From Pseudomonadota bacterium (GTDB taxonomy: Bacteria; Pseudomonadota; Gammaproteobacteria; Burkholderiales; Burkholderiaceae_B), in assembly GCA_023389535.1 (NCBI GenBank), contig JAEWEH010000345.1, forward strand, positions 1-7,541: DNA of 7,541 bases, given 5' to 3'. Position numbers and translations under genes: made by a program. Below the pieces are notes generated by a model, which saw nothing but the letters and a program-made list of their open reading frames with translations, did no database searches and was not told the origin of the DNA. Position 1 is the stretch's first letter. Each line of letters starts with the position of its first letter. This document shows positions 1-6,349 of the stretch, one piece after another.

Positions 1-1
1 C

Positions 2-418
2 GAGCGGCATCTTGCGTCGCTGCGGGCCGCATACGAGCAAGCCGGCGTTCAGGCCGTATGCCATGCCTTCATCGACGATATGGCGCAGGCGCTATCCGAC
101 GCCGACCTGGTGATTTGCCGCGCCGGCGCCATGACGGTCGCCGAAGTGGCCGCGGTCGGCGTGGCAGCGCTTTTTGTGCCGCTGCCCAACGCCATCGACG
201 ATCACCAAACGGCCAATGCCCGTTACCTTAGCGATTGCGGCGGCGGCTGGCTGCAGCCGCAGTCGGAAATGACCGCCGAATGGTTGGCGGAATGGCTGCA
301 AGGAACCACGCGCCCCGCCCTGGCCCAGGTGGCGGCCCATGCGCATGAGCATGCGTGCCTGGACGCCACGGCGCACATTGCCGATGCGTGCGAATTAGTA
401 GTCAGGAGTCAGCCATGA
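2..418 (+). CDS. murG: MurG, UDP-GlcNAc:lipid I N-acetylglucosaminyltransferase, 3' part
   Basis: The last 138 residues of MurG, the peripheral inner-membrane GT28 glycosyltransferase that adds GlcNAc to lipid I to make lipid II. The 5' part lies outside the window, and the reading frame is open from base 2. The visible part belongs to the C-terminal UDP-GlcNAc-binding domain. In visible-fragment numbering it shows FIDDM (23-27), [15 protein letters not shown] (34-48), then FVPLP and DDHQTANA. The Glu ending the second motif corresponds by family knowledge to the Glu that contacts the UDP-GlcNAc ribose. DHQTANA matches the conserved HQ...NA segment before the C-terminal helices. The stop TGA overlaps the murC start as ATGA, so the two are translationally coupled within the dcw operon. 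The motifs make the identification firm. Only the missing N-terminus limits what can be said. Confidence 0.95.
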   Translation, partial: ERHLASLRAAYEQAGVQAVCHAFIDDMAQALSDADLVICRAGAMTVAEVAAVGVAALFVPLPNAIDDHQTANARYLSDCGGGWLQPQSEMTAEWLAEWLQGTTRPALAQVAAHAHEHACLDATAHIADACELVVRSQP

Positions 419-1821
419 AGCACCGCATCCAGAGCATACATTTCGTCGGCATCGGCGGCTCGGGCATGAGCGGCATCGCCGAGGTGTTGCTTAACCTCGG
501 GTATTCCATCAGCGGATCCGATCTGCAGGACTCGCCCGTCACACGCCGCCTGGCGGGCCTCGGTGCGCGCATTTCCATCGGTCATGACGCAGACAATGTA
601 AAAGGTGTGGGCGCGATCGTGACCTCCACAGCCGTCGCCGCCGATAACCCGGAAGTCATCGCGGCGCGGGCTGCCCGCATACCGGTGGTGCCCAGAGCGC
701 TGATGCTGGCTGAATTGATGCGGCTCAAGCGCGGCATCGCCGTCGCCGGCACCCATGGCAAGACGACGACGACCAGCCTGGTGGCCAGTGTGCTGGCCGG
801 CGGCGGGCTCGACCCCACTTTCGTCATCGGCGGGCGCCTGAATTCCGCGGGTGCCAACGCAGCACTGGGGCAGGGCGAATACATCGTGGTGGAAGCGGAT
901 GAATCGGATGCCTCTTTCCTGAATTTGCTGCCTGTGATGGCCATCATCACCAATATCGATGTGGACCACATGGACACCTACGGACACGATGTCGCCCGGC
1001 TGAAGAGCGCTTTCATCGAGTTCACGCAGCGTCTGCCTTTTTATGGCACGGCCGTGCTGTGCAATGACGACGCCAATGTCCGCGAAATCATTCCCTTTGT
1101 TTCGCGGCCGGTCACGACCTACGGTATAGATACGGACGCGCAGGTGCGCGCGCGCAATGTTCGCGCCGTGGGCACGGCCATGCATTTCGACGTGGAAAGG
1201 CAAGGCGTGACGGGCATGCTGCCCGCCTTGTCGGTGACCTTGAACCTGCCCGGCCGCCACAATGTGCTCAACGCCCTGGCCACCATCGCGGTGGCGACCG
1301 AACTGGGGGTGGCGGATGACGCCATCGCCTCGGCGCTTGAGAATTTCCGCGGTGTGGGCAGGCGTTTCACGCAACTGGGCGATGCCCCGGTGGCATCGCA
1401 ACACGGTGGGGGCACCTTCACGGTTGTCGACGATTATGGCCATCACCCCGTCGAAATGGCCGCCACATTGGCTGCGGCACGCGGCGCGTGGCCCGATCGG
1501 CGCATCGTGCTGGCCTTCCAGCCGCATCGCTACACCCGCACGCGCGATTGTTTTGAAGATTTCGTGCGCGTGCTGGGACAGGCGGATGCGGTGTTGCTGA
1601 CGGAGGTTTATTCGGCCGGAGAACAGCCGCTGGTCGCGGCCGATGGGCGTTCCCTTGCGCGCGCGTTACGGGTGGCCGGCAAGGTCGAGCCGGTTTTTGT
1701 CGAGGATATTGCCGAATTGCCGCAAGCAATTCGGGACTTCGCCCGCAGTGGCGATGTGGTAGTGGTTATGGGGGCTGGTTCCATCAGCAGGGTGCCGGCC
1801 CAATTGGGAGCAGTGATATGA
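415..1821 (+). CDS. murC: MurC, UDP-N-acetylmuramate--L-alanine ligase
   Basis: A 468-residue cytoplasmic Mur ligase that adds L-Ala to UDP-MurNAc with ATP, the first amino-acid step of the stem peptide. Domain 1 opens with GIGGSGMSG (12-20), the nucleotide-sugar-binding loop. The central ATPase domain has the P-loop GTHGKTTTT (112-120), EADESD (160-165) and DVDHMDTYG (182-190). GRHNVLNA (280-287) precedes the C-terminal domain, which has DDYGHHP (339-345) and FQPHRYTRT (368-376). These are MurC-type Mur ligase signatures, and the length is normal. I chose ATG 415 over the in-frame ATG at 355 because AGGAG (404-408) lies 6 nt upstream, [17 protein letters not shown] is the usual MurC start, and 415 gives the ATGA overlap with murG. 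The stop also overlaps the ddl start as ATGA. No defect is visible. Confidence 0.97.
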   Translation: MKHRIQSIHFVGIGGSGMSGIAEVLLNLGYSISGSDLQDSPVTRRLAGLGARISIGHDADNVKGVGAIVTSTAVAADNPEVIAARAARIPVVPRALMLAELMRLKRGIAVAGTHGKTTTTSLVASVLAGGGLDPTFVIGGRLNSAGANAALGQGEYIVVEADESDASFLNLLPVMAIITNIDVDHMDTYGHDVARLKSAFIEFTQRLPFYGTAVLCNDDANVREIIPFVSRPVTTYGIDTDAQVRARNVRAVGTAMHFDVERQGVTGMLPALSVTLNLPGRHNVLNALATIAVATELGVADDAIASALENFRGVGRRFTQLGDAPVASQHGGGTFTVVDDYGHHPVEMAATLAAARGAWPDRRIVLAFQPHRYTRTRDCFEDFVRVLGQADAVLLTEVYSAGEQPLVAADGRSLARALRVAGKVEPVFVEDIAELPQAIRDFARSGDVVVVMGAGSISRVPAQLGAVI

Positions 1822-2765
1822 GCAGGCAGTTTGGGCGGGTAGGTGTGTTGTACGGCGGAAGATCCGCCGAGCGCGAGGTGTCGTTGATGTCCGGTCAGGG
1901 CGTGTACGAGGCCTTGTGCAGCGTCGGGATAGACGCGCATTTATTCGACACGGGCCGTTATACGCTGGTGGACCTGATCAATGCCGGCTTCGACAGGGTG
2001 TTCATCGCCTTGCACGGCCGCCATGGCGAAGACGGCACGCTGCAAGGGGCGCTGGAGCTGCTGCAGTTGCCGTATACCGGCAGTGGCCCGCTTGCTTCCA
2101 GCCTGGCGATGGACAAGATCATGACCAAAAAGGTATGGCTGCACCACCAGCTGCCCACGCCGGCCTATGCCGTGTTGACGCAAGATTCCGACCTGGAGCG
2201 CGTCGCCCAGGAGCTGGGCCTGCCCTTGATCGTGAAGCCGCCGCACGAGGGCTCGACCCTGGGCGTGACCAAGGTCGAGGCGGTGTCCGAGTTGCGCGCC
2301 GCCTACGAATTGGCGGCTCGCTATGACGAAGAGGTGCTGGCCGAGCAGTTCATCGATGGCCGCGAACTGACCGTGCCCATCCTGGGCAAGGGGAAGACCG
2401 CCCGGGCGCTGCCCATTATCGAGATCGTGGCGCCCGGCGGCAACTACGATTACGAGCATAAGTATGTATCGAACGACACCCAGTACATCTGCCCTGCACA
2501 TCTGGATGCAGCGCTGAGCGACTCTTTGCGCCGCATCGCCGAGGAAGCTTATGTGGTGCTGGACTGCGAAGGTTGGGGACGTGCCGATTTCATGCTGGAC
2601 AAGCAAGGCCGGCCGTGGCTGCTGGAGATGAACACTTCTCCCGGCATGACCAGCCATTCTTTGGTGCCCATGGGCGCCAAAGCCGAAGGCATGAGCTACG
2701 CCGATCTGTGCGTGGCCATTCTGGAAACCGCGTCCTGCAAAGTGCAGGCGCCGCCGACTGCTTAA
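1818..2765 (+). CDS. ddlB: D-alanine--D-alanine ligase (DdlB type)
   Basis: A 315-residue cytoplasmic ATP-grasp enzyme that joins two D-Ala into the dipeptide later added by MurF. The N-terminus carries [11 protein letters not shown] (13-23) with the catalytic Glu18. [10 protein letters not shown] follows, then the ATP-binding segment around VKPPHEGST (Ser146 in EGST). The omega loop NYDYEHKY has Lys215 and Tyr216. The Mg2+ ligands Asp257, Glu270 and Asn272 and the closing Ser281 fall at the numbers I recall for E. coli DdlB. Tyr216 indicates a D-Ala-D-Ala ligase; the D-lactate ligases of vancomycin-resistant organisms have a different omega loop. GGGAG (1806-1810) sits 7 nt before ATG 1818, which overlaps the murC stop. 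The symbol ddlB follows from the dcw location; a second ddl elsewhere cannot be judged from here. Confidence 0.96.
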   Translation: MSRQFGRVGVLYGGRSAEREVSLMSGQGVYEALCSVGIDAHLFDTGRYTLVDLINAGFDRVFIALHGRHGEDGTLQGALELLQLPYTGSGPLASSLAMDKIMTKKVWLHHQLPTPAYAVLTQDSDLERVAQELGLPLIVKPPHEGSTLGVTKVEAVSELRAAYELAARYDEEVLAEQFIDGRELTVPILGKGKTARALPIIEIVAPGGNYDYEHKYVSNDTQYICPAHLDAALSDSLRRIAEEAYVVLDCEGWGRADFMLDKQGRPWLLEMNTSPGMTSHSLVPMGAKAEGMSYADLCVAILETASCKVQAPPTA

Positions 2766-2777
2766 GGAGCCACCGTG
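2763..2777 (+). promoter_or_regulatory. Shine-Dalgarno of ftsQ overlapping the ddl stop codon
   Basis: TAAGGAG at 2763-2769 contains the ddl stop TAA (2763-2765) and lies 5 nt before the GTG at 2775. ddl and ftsQ share a reading frame, so this TAA bars any upstream extension of ftsQ. GTG 2775 is the first possible start after it, and the next in-frame ATG is deep inside the folded domain (codon 121). The site therefore fixes the ftsQ start and implies coupling to ddl termination. Confidence 0.85.
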
Positions 2778-3566
2778 TTTTCCGACGCACGCCTGACCAA
2801 CTTCATTGCGAACACGCTGGCTTTGCTGGCTGTCCTCGCCTTGATTGCGGGCGCCGTCGTGTGGGTCGCGCAGCGGCCTTACTTCGCGATAGCGTCGATA
2901 CAAATTGAACCGCTGGAAGCGGAAGATCTTACCTATGTGTCGCCGGCCAGCGTGCAGGCGAGCGTCACGGGCAAGGTCGCGGGCAATTTCTTTTCCATCA
3001 ACCTGGATGACACGCGTGCCGTGATCGAAGAGGTGCCATGGGTCCGCCACGCCCAGATACGCCGTGTATGGCCCAATACGCTGCGCGTGCAGATCGAGGA
3101 ACAGCAACCCTTGGCGCTGTGGAATGAAAACGAAATGATCAACAGCTGGGGCGAGGCCTTCGTTGCCAACCAGGGGGCTTTGCCGGATGACGCCAATCTG
3201 CCTCAGTTGAACGGACCGGAAAGTTCCGAGCGCCTGGTGGTGCAGCGCTATGCCGAACTGGCCCGCTGGTTTGCGCCACTGAACCTGCGCATCGAGGAAG
3301 TGACGCTCAGTCCGCGCTACGCCTGGGAGGTCAAGTTGTCGGATGGGCTGCATCTGAGCCTGGGCCGCGATCCCGCCGCCGACGTGGCCGATCCGCATGG
3401 CCGGTCGGGCGCCTTGCCTTTTGCAGCGCGCATTGAACGTTTTGTGCAGGCCTGGCCCGTACTGGCCCAGCGGCTGGGCGACCGCGCCATCAGCAGTGCA
3501 GATTTACGCTATGCCAACGGTTTCGCAATTACCTTGGCCCCTGTTACCAATACCTCTGTGAAGTAA
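2775..3566 (+). CDS. ftsQ: FtsQ, divisome membrane protein (GTG start)
   Basis: A 263-residue bitopic inner-membrane division protein that joins FtsB and FtsL to form the FtsQBL complex controlling septal peptidoglycan synthesis. A very short cytoplasmic tail (about 10 residues) leads into one hydrophobic segment (about 11-31). The periplasmic POTRA domain spans about 37-108 and includes EVPWVRHAQIRRVWPNTL (86-103), typical of FtsQ. The beta domain follows to about 257, with INSWGEAF (122-129) and LRYANGFA (244-251). The last motif aligns with the E. coli Arg247-Ala252 strand known to bind FtsB, including the key Tyr (Tyr246 here). An extra loop of about 17 residues follows LGR (196-198) relative to E. 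coli as I recall it. The GTG start is fixed by the preceding in-frame ddl stop. ftsA starts 5 nt after the stop codon. Confidence 0.94.
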   Translation: MFSDARLTNFIANTLALLAVLALIAGAVVWVAQRPYFAIASIQIEPLEAEDLTYVSPASVQASVTGKVAGNFFSINLDDTRAVIEEVPWVRHAQIRRVWPNTLRVQIEEQQPLALWNENEMINSWGEAFVANQGALPDDANLPQLNGPESSERLVVQRYAELARWFAPLNLRIEEVTLSPRYAWEVKLSDGLHLSLGRDPAADVADPHGRSGALPFAARIERFVQAWPVLAQRLGDRAISSADLRYANGFAITLAPVTNTSVK

Positions 3567-3571
3567 AGACT

Positions 3572-4798
3572 ATGACCCGTGACATCAAGGATCTGATCGT
3601 TGCACTGGACATCGGCACCAGCAAAGTGGTGGCCGTTGTCGCTGAAATATTGCCCGAAGGGCGTTTTGAGGTATTGGGCCTGGGCCAGCACGAATCGCAA
3701 GGCATGCGCAAGGGGGTGGTGGTCAATATCGAATCCACAGTCAATTCCATCCAGCGTGCGCTGGAAGAGGCCGAATTGATGGCGGTCTGCAAAATTCGTG
3801 AAGTCTATACCGGCATTGCGGGCAGCCATATCACCAGCTTCAATTCCAGCGGCATGGTCGCGGTCAAGGACAAGGAAGTCACGGCGACCGATGTGGCGCG
3901 GGTCATCGAAACCGCCAAGGCGGTGAACATTCCGACAGACCAGCAGGTGCTGCATGTGCTGACGCAGGAATTCATCGTCGATTCGCAAGAGGATATCCGC
4001 GAGCCCATAGGCATGAGCGGGCTACGCCTGGAAGTGCGCGTGCACATCGTCACCGGCGCCGTCAGCGCGGCACAGAACATCGTGAAATGTGTGCGCCGCT
4101 GCGGCCTGGAAGTGCAGGACCTGATTCTGCAGCCGCTCGCGTCCAGCCTGGCTTGCCTAACCTCCGACGAAAAGGAACTGGGCGTGGTGCTGGTCGATAT
4201 CGGCGGCGGCACCACCGACGTCGCCATCTTCACGGGCGGCGCCATACGGCACACCGCCGTGGTGCCCATCGCCGGCGACCAGATCACCAGCGACATCGCC
4301 GCCATGCTGCGTACGCCCACGCCGGACGCCGAAGAAATCAAACTGCGCTTTGGTATCGCCAAACAGGTGCTCGCCAGCGCCGACGAACACATCGAAGTGC
4401 CCGGCCTGGGCGACCGGCCTAACCGCCAGGTCAAGCGCCAGGCGTTGGGCGCCGTGATCGAACCGCGCGTCGAAGAGCTGTTCACTTTTGTGCAGCAGAT
4501 CGTGCGGGAATCGGGTTACGAGGATCTGCTGGCGTCCGGCGTGGTGCTGACCGGCGGCACCACGCTGATGCCGGGCATCGTCGAACTGGCCGAAGACATA
4601 TTTTTGAAGCCGGTCAGGGTCGCCGTGCCCGCATATGAGGGCAGCCTGGCGGACGTCATGCACAATCCGCGTTTTTCCACCGTGATGGGCTTGCTGTCCG
4701 AGGCCCGTTTGCAGCGCGCCCGCGGGCGCAAGGTAGCGCAACAGAAGGGCAGCTTCAAGACCTTGCTGGCGCGCATGAAAGAGTGGTTCATGAATTAG
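3572..4798 (+). CDS. ftsA: FtsA, actin-like membrane tether of the Z ring
   Basis: A 408-residue actin-fold ATPase that binds the FtsZ C-terminal peptide, anchors the ring to the inner membrane and recruits later divisome proteins. The phosphate-1 loop is ALDIGTSKV (11-19), phosphate-2 is DIGGGTTD (209-216), and the adenosine motif is TGGTTLMPG (from 327). The segment of about 84-160 (IAGSHITSFNSSG onward) corresponds to the 1C/SHS2 domain that replaces actin subdomain 1B. The chain ends in FKTLLARMKEWFMN (395-408), an amphipathic helix fitting the FtsA membrane-targeting sequence. Only 5 nt separate it from ftsQ, and the upstream sequence AAGTAAAGACT has no strong Shine-Dalgarno, so expression probably depends on coupling to ftsQ and is modest. 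Start ATG 3572 gives the conserved MTRDIKDLIVALDIG N-terminus. All nucleotide-binding motifs are intact. Confidence 0.97.
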   Translation: MTRDIKDLIVALDIGTSKVVAVVAEILPEGRFEVLGLGQHESQGMRKGVVVNIESTVNSIQRALEEAELMAVCKIREVYTGIAGSHITSFNSSGMVAVKDKEVTATDVARVIETAKAVNIPTDQQVLHVLTQEFIVDSQEDIREPIGMSGLRLEVRVHIVTGAVSAAQNIVKCVRRCGLEVQDLILQPLASSLACLTSDEKELGVVLVDIGGGTTDVAIFTGGAIRHTAVVPIAGDQITSDIAAMLRTPTPDAEEIKLRFGIAKQVLASADEHIEVPGLGDRPNRQVKRQALGAVIEPRVEELFTFVQQIVRESGYEDLLASGVVLTGGTTLMPGIVELAEDIFLKPVRVAVPAYEGSLADVMHNPRFSTVMGLLSEARLQRARGRKVAQQKGSFKTLLARMKEWFMN

Positions 4799-4963
4799 GG
4801 CCTGACAGCCCTGATGGGCAGGCGGCACAAGCCTGCTCCAGGAGGCGTTTCAAATCAGGTGCGAGCCGGAGGCTGGCATTTCCTTTGAAGCAATTCCGAA
4901 CAATAAGCAGTACTGGGGAATTTTTGAATTAGTCGTTTTTATGGATATGTGAGGGAGTCAATC
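4799..4963 (+). other. ftsA-ftsZ intergenic region with competing hairpins
   Basis: This 165-nt gap breaks the otherwise packed operon. Its first part is G+C rich. GCAGGC (4818-4823) and GCCTGC (4831-4836) form a 6-bp stem with a 7-nt loop, extendable by a G-U and a G-C pair (4816-4838). An alternative upstream pairing, GCCTG (4800-4804) with CAGGC (4819-4823), uses the same bases, so the two folds exclude each other. No T tract follows, so this is not a canonical intrinsic terminator. The second part (about 4880-4950) is A+T rich, as expected near a promoter. TTGAAG (4885-4890) resembles a -35 box, but I found no convincing -10 at normal spacing, so no promoter is called. Confidence 0.5.
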
Positions 4964-4966
4964 ATG
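4951..4966 (+). promoter_or_regulatory. Strong Shine-Dalgarno that decides the ftsZ start
   Basis: GAGGGAG at 4951-4957 lies 6 nt before ATG 4964 and 9 nt before the adjacent ATG 4967. An in-frame GTG at 4949 would place this ribosome-binding sequence inside the coding region, so it is not the start. ATG 4964 gives MMNFEML, the N-terminus I recall for Alcaligenaceae FtsZ. This is one of the best ribosome-binding sites in the window, consistent with FtsZ being the most abundant product here. Confidence 0.8.
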
Positions 4967-6133
4967 ATGAATTTTGAAATGCTCGATACCAGCGCCAACG
5001 GCACCGTCATCAAAGTGGTGGGTGTGGGCGGGGCGGGCGGCAATGCCGTGTCCCATATGATTCGTTCCGGCGTCAGCGGGGTGGAGTTCATATGCGCCAA
5101 TACGGATGCCCAAGCCTTGGCAACCAGCGAGGCCCCGGTGCAGATTCGCCTGGGCCGCACTGGCCTGGGCGCCGGCGCACGCCCTGAACAAGGCCGTGCA
5201 GCGGCCGAAACGGCGCGCGAAGAAATTCGTGCTGCCCTGACCGGCGCGCACATGGTGTTCATTACTGCCGGCATGGGCGGCGGCACCGGTACCGGCGCCG
5301 GCCCCGTCGTGGCGGAAGTGGCCAAGGAACTTGGCATTCTGACAGTCGGCGTGGTGACCAAGCCCTTCGGCTTCGAAGGCAACAAACGCATGAAGATGGC
5401 CGAGGAAGGTATTTCGGAGCTGTCCAAGCATGTACATTCCTTGATTGTCGTGCTGAATGAAAACCTGTACGACCTGATGGATGATGATGCGACGCAGGAA
5501 GACTGCTTCAAATCGGCAGACGACGTGCTGCACAATGCGTGCGCCGGTATCGCCGAGATCATCAACGTCGAAGGCAATGTGAACGTCGACTTCGAAGACG
5601 TCAAGACCATCATGGGCGAGCAGGGCCAGGCCATGATGGGCACATCCATTGCAGCCGGCGCAGACCGGGCGCGCGTGGCCGCCGAACGGGCCATTGCATG
5701 CCCCTTGCTGGAAGGCGTCGACCTGCACGGTGCACGCGGCATGCTGGTGAACATCACCGCCAGCCGCACCCTGAAGATGCGCGAAACACGCGAGATCATG
5801 GACACCATCCGCAGCTATGCCGCCGACGATGCGACCATCGTGTTCGGTACGGCTTACGATGAATCCATGGGCGAGAACCTGCGTGTGACGGTCGTGGCCA
5901 CTGGCCTGGGCCGCTCCGTGGCGCGTCCTCAACTGGTGCAGCAACCTGCCGAGCAACTGCGTACCGGCACCGACAATCTGTCCTACATGGGTGGCCACGA
6001 CTTCGGCAACGCCGAAGTTCCCGCCGTCATCCGCAACCCGCGCAGCCAGGCTACTGCCCAGGTGCGCGCCCTTGAAACCGCCGGCATGGATCATTTCGAC
6101 ATTCCGGCCTTTTTGCGCAAGCAAGCGGACTGA
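4964..6133 (+). CDS. ftsZ: FtsZ, tubulin-like division GTPase
   Basis: A 389-residue cytoplasmic GTPase that polymerises at mid-cell to form the Z ring. The GTP-binding half has GVGGAGGNAV (20-29) and the tubulin signature GGGTGTG (105-111). The T7 synergy loop NVDFEDV (207-213) carries Asp209 and Asp212, which complete the catalytic site of the neighbouring subunit and fall at the E. coli numbers. VTVVATGLG closes the core, followed by a linker of about 55 residues. The chain ends in DIPAFLRKQ (379-387), the conserved peptide bound by FtsA and ZipA, plus two residues. The signature continues AGP (112-114), whereas AAP is usual. The gene stands apart, with 165 nt upstream and 216 nt downstream, which permits expression independent of ftsA. 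ATG 4964 is preferred over GTG 4949 on ribosome-binding-site grounds; ATG 4967 remains possible. Confidence 0.97.
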   Translation: MMNFEMLDTSANGTVIKVVGVGGAGGNAVSHMIRSGVSGVEFICANTDAQALATSEAPVQIRLGRTGLGAGARPEQGRAAAETAREEIRAALTGAHMVFITAGMGGGTGTGAGPVVAEVAKELGILTVGVVTKPFGFEGNKRMKMAEEGISELSKHVHSLIVVLNENLYDLMDDDATQEDCFKSADDVLHNACAGIAEIINVEGNVNVDFEDVKTIMGEQGQAMMGTSIAAGADRARVAAERAIACPLLEGVDLHGARGMLVNITASRTLKMRETREIMDTIRSYAADDATIVFGTAYDESMGENLRVTVVATGLGRSVARPQLVQQPAEQLRTGTDNLSYMGGHDFGNAEVPAVIRNPRSQATAQVRALETAGMDHFDIPAFLRKQAD

Positions 6134-6147
6134 TCCCGCACGGGTCA
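6131..6147 (+). repeat. Short stem-loop at the ftsZ stop codon
   Basis: TGA (6131-6133, the ftsZ stop) pairs with TCA (6145-6147), and CCC (6135-6137) with GGG (6142-6144), leaving a GCAC loop and one bulged T. It is the first of several stem-loops after ftsZ. It is short, so it could be chance or part of mRNA 3'-end structure. Confidence 0.35.
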
Positions 6148-6174
6148 GTAAGCTGCCTTGCCTCTCACATGTTG

Positions 6175-6190
6175 CCGGATGCAAATCCGG
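6175..6190 (+). repeat. Hairpin with GCAA (GNRA-type) tetraloop
   Basis: CCGGAT (6175-6180) and ATCCGG (6185-6190) are perfect reverse complements around GCAA. In RNA this makes a 6-bp stem capped by a GNRA tetraloop, a stable fold. GTT (6171-6173) and AAC (6194-6196) could add three pairs below an internal loop. Only two T residues follow, so it is not a classical terminator. A role in mRNA 3'-end stability or processing is inference. Confidence 0.5.
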
Positions 6191-6204
6191 TTGAACGACC
6201 GATA

Positions 6205-6235
6205 GGCGCACCCCCTTTCCCCGGGGCGGTGCGCC
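6205..6235 (+). terminator. Probable transcription terminator hairpin after ftsZ
   Basis: GGCGCACC (6205-6212) and GGTGCGCC (6228-6235) form a perfect 8-bp G+C-rich stem. CCC (6213-6215) and GGG (6224-6226) extend it past a bulged C around a pyrimidine-rich loop. It lies about 70 nt beyond the ftsZ stop and just upstream of the candidate lpxC promoter, as expected for the end of the dcw transcript. A T tract is missing (GTCGCGTATAT follows), so termination may be inefficient or factor-assisted, with some read-through into lpxC. Confidence 0.5.
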
Positions 6236-6285
6236 GTCGCGTATATCGATCTGCTGAAGTCGGTTGAAACAGAAAGATTTAATGG

Positions 6286-6313
6286 TTAACCCTTGATTCG
6301 GTTACACTATACG
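6286..6313 (+). promoter_or_regulatory. Candidate sigma-70 promoter of lpxC
   Basis: TTAACC (6286-6291) as -35 and TATACG (6308-6313) as -10 are separated by 16 nt, and each matches its consensus at 4 of 6 positions. The start point would be near 6320, giving a leader of about 30 nt before lpxC ATG 6350. The local A+T richness after a G+C-rich hairpin supports a promoter here. Other pairings, such as TTGATT (6293-6298) as -35, lack a good -10. This is visual matching only. Confidence 0.35.
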
Positions 6314-6332
6314 GTAGCGAATCAGCCTGATT
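6294..6332 (+). repeat. Overlapping inverted repeats flanking the lpxC promoter -10
   Basis: TGATTCG (6294-6300) is the exact reverse complement of CGAATCA (6318-6324), bracketing the candidate -10 with 17 nt between the arms. The right arm also belongs to the palindrome AATCAGCCTGATT (6320-6332), with 6-bp arms around one C. The recurring unit is thus TGATT / AATCA / TGATT. This could be an operator for a dimeric regulator or a pair of alternative leader hairpins. No known regulator is assigned. Confidence 0.4.
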
Positions 6333-6349
6333 GTGTTCAACAAAAGAAT

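Noticed and set aside
355..414. murC starting at the upstream in-frame ATG 355
   Set aside because: The added 20 residues lie inside murG and do not resemble a MurC N-terminus. ATG 415 has AGGAG at proper spacing.
409..1527. Minus-strand open frame (372 codons) covering most of murC
   Set aside because: It is antisense to a clear murC, with low-complexity basic and His-rich composition typical of a shadow frame.
1964..1971. Chi-like octamer GCTGGTGG
   Set aside because: It is a single copy inside ddl, explained by codons for Leu-Val and neighbours, and the Chi sequence of this lineage is not known to me.
1941..3398. Long minus-strand open frame (485 codons) across ddl and ftsQ
   Set aside because: It is antisense to two well-supported genes, is rich in His/Gln/Gly/Arg as expected of a G+C-driven shadow, and shows no recognisable motif.
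4949..4963. ftsZ starting at GTG 4949
   Set aside because: The strong Shine-Dalgarno (4951-4957) would then be coding, and no ribosome-binding sequence of similar quality precedes 4949.
6175..6190. tRNA T-arm or tRNA fragment
   Set aside because: The stem resembles a T arm, but the loop has 4 bases, not 7, there is no TTCRA loop, and no D or anticodon arm is present upstream.
4958..6211. Minus-strand open frame (417 codons) covering all of ftsZ
   Set aside because: It is a shadow of ftsZ codon bias: His/Ala/Gly-rich composition, no domain signature and no ribosome-binding context.
6293..6349. lpxC starting at TTG 6293
   Set aside because: The 19 extra residues are not LpxC-like and would place coding sequence over the promoter and inverted repeats. 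ATG 6350 gives the conserved N-terminus.
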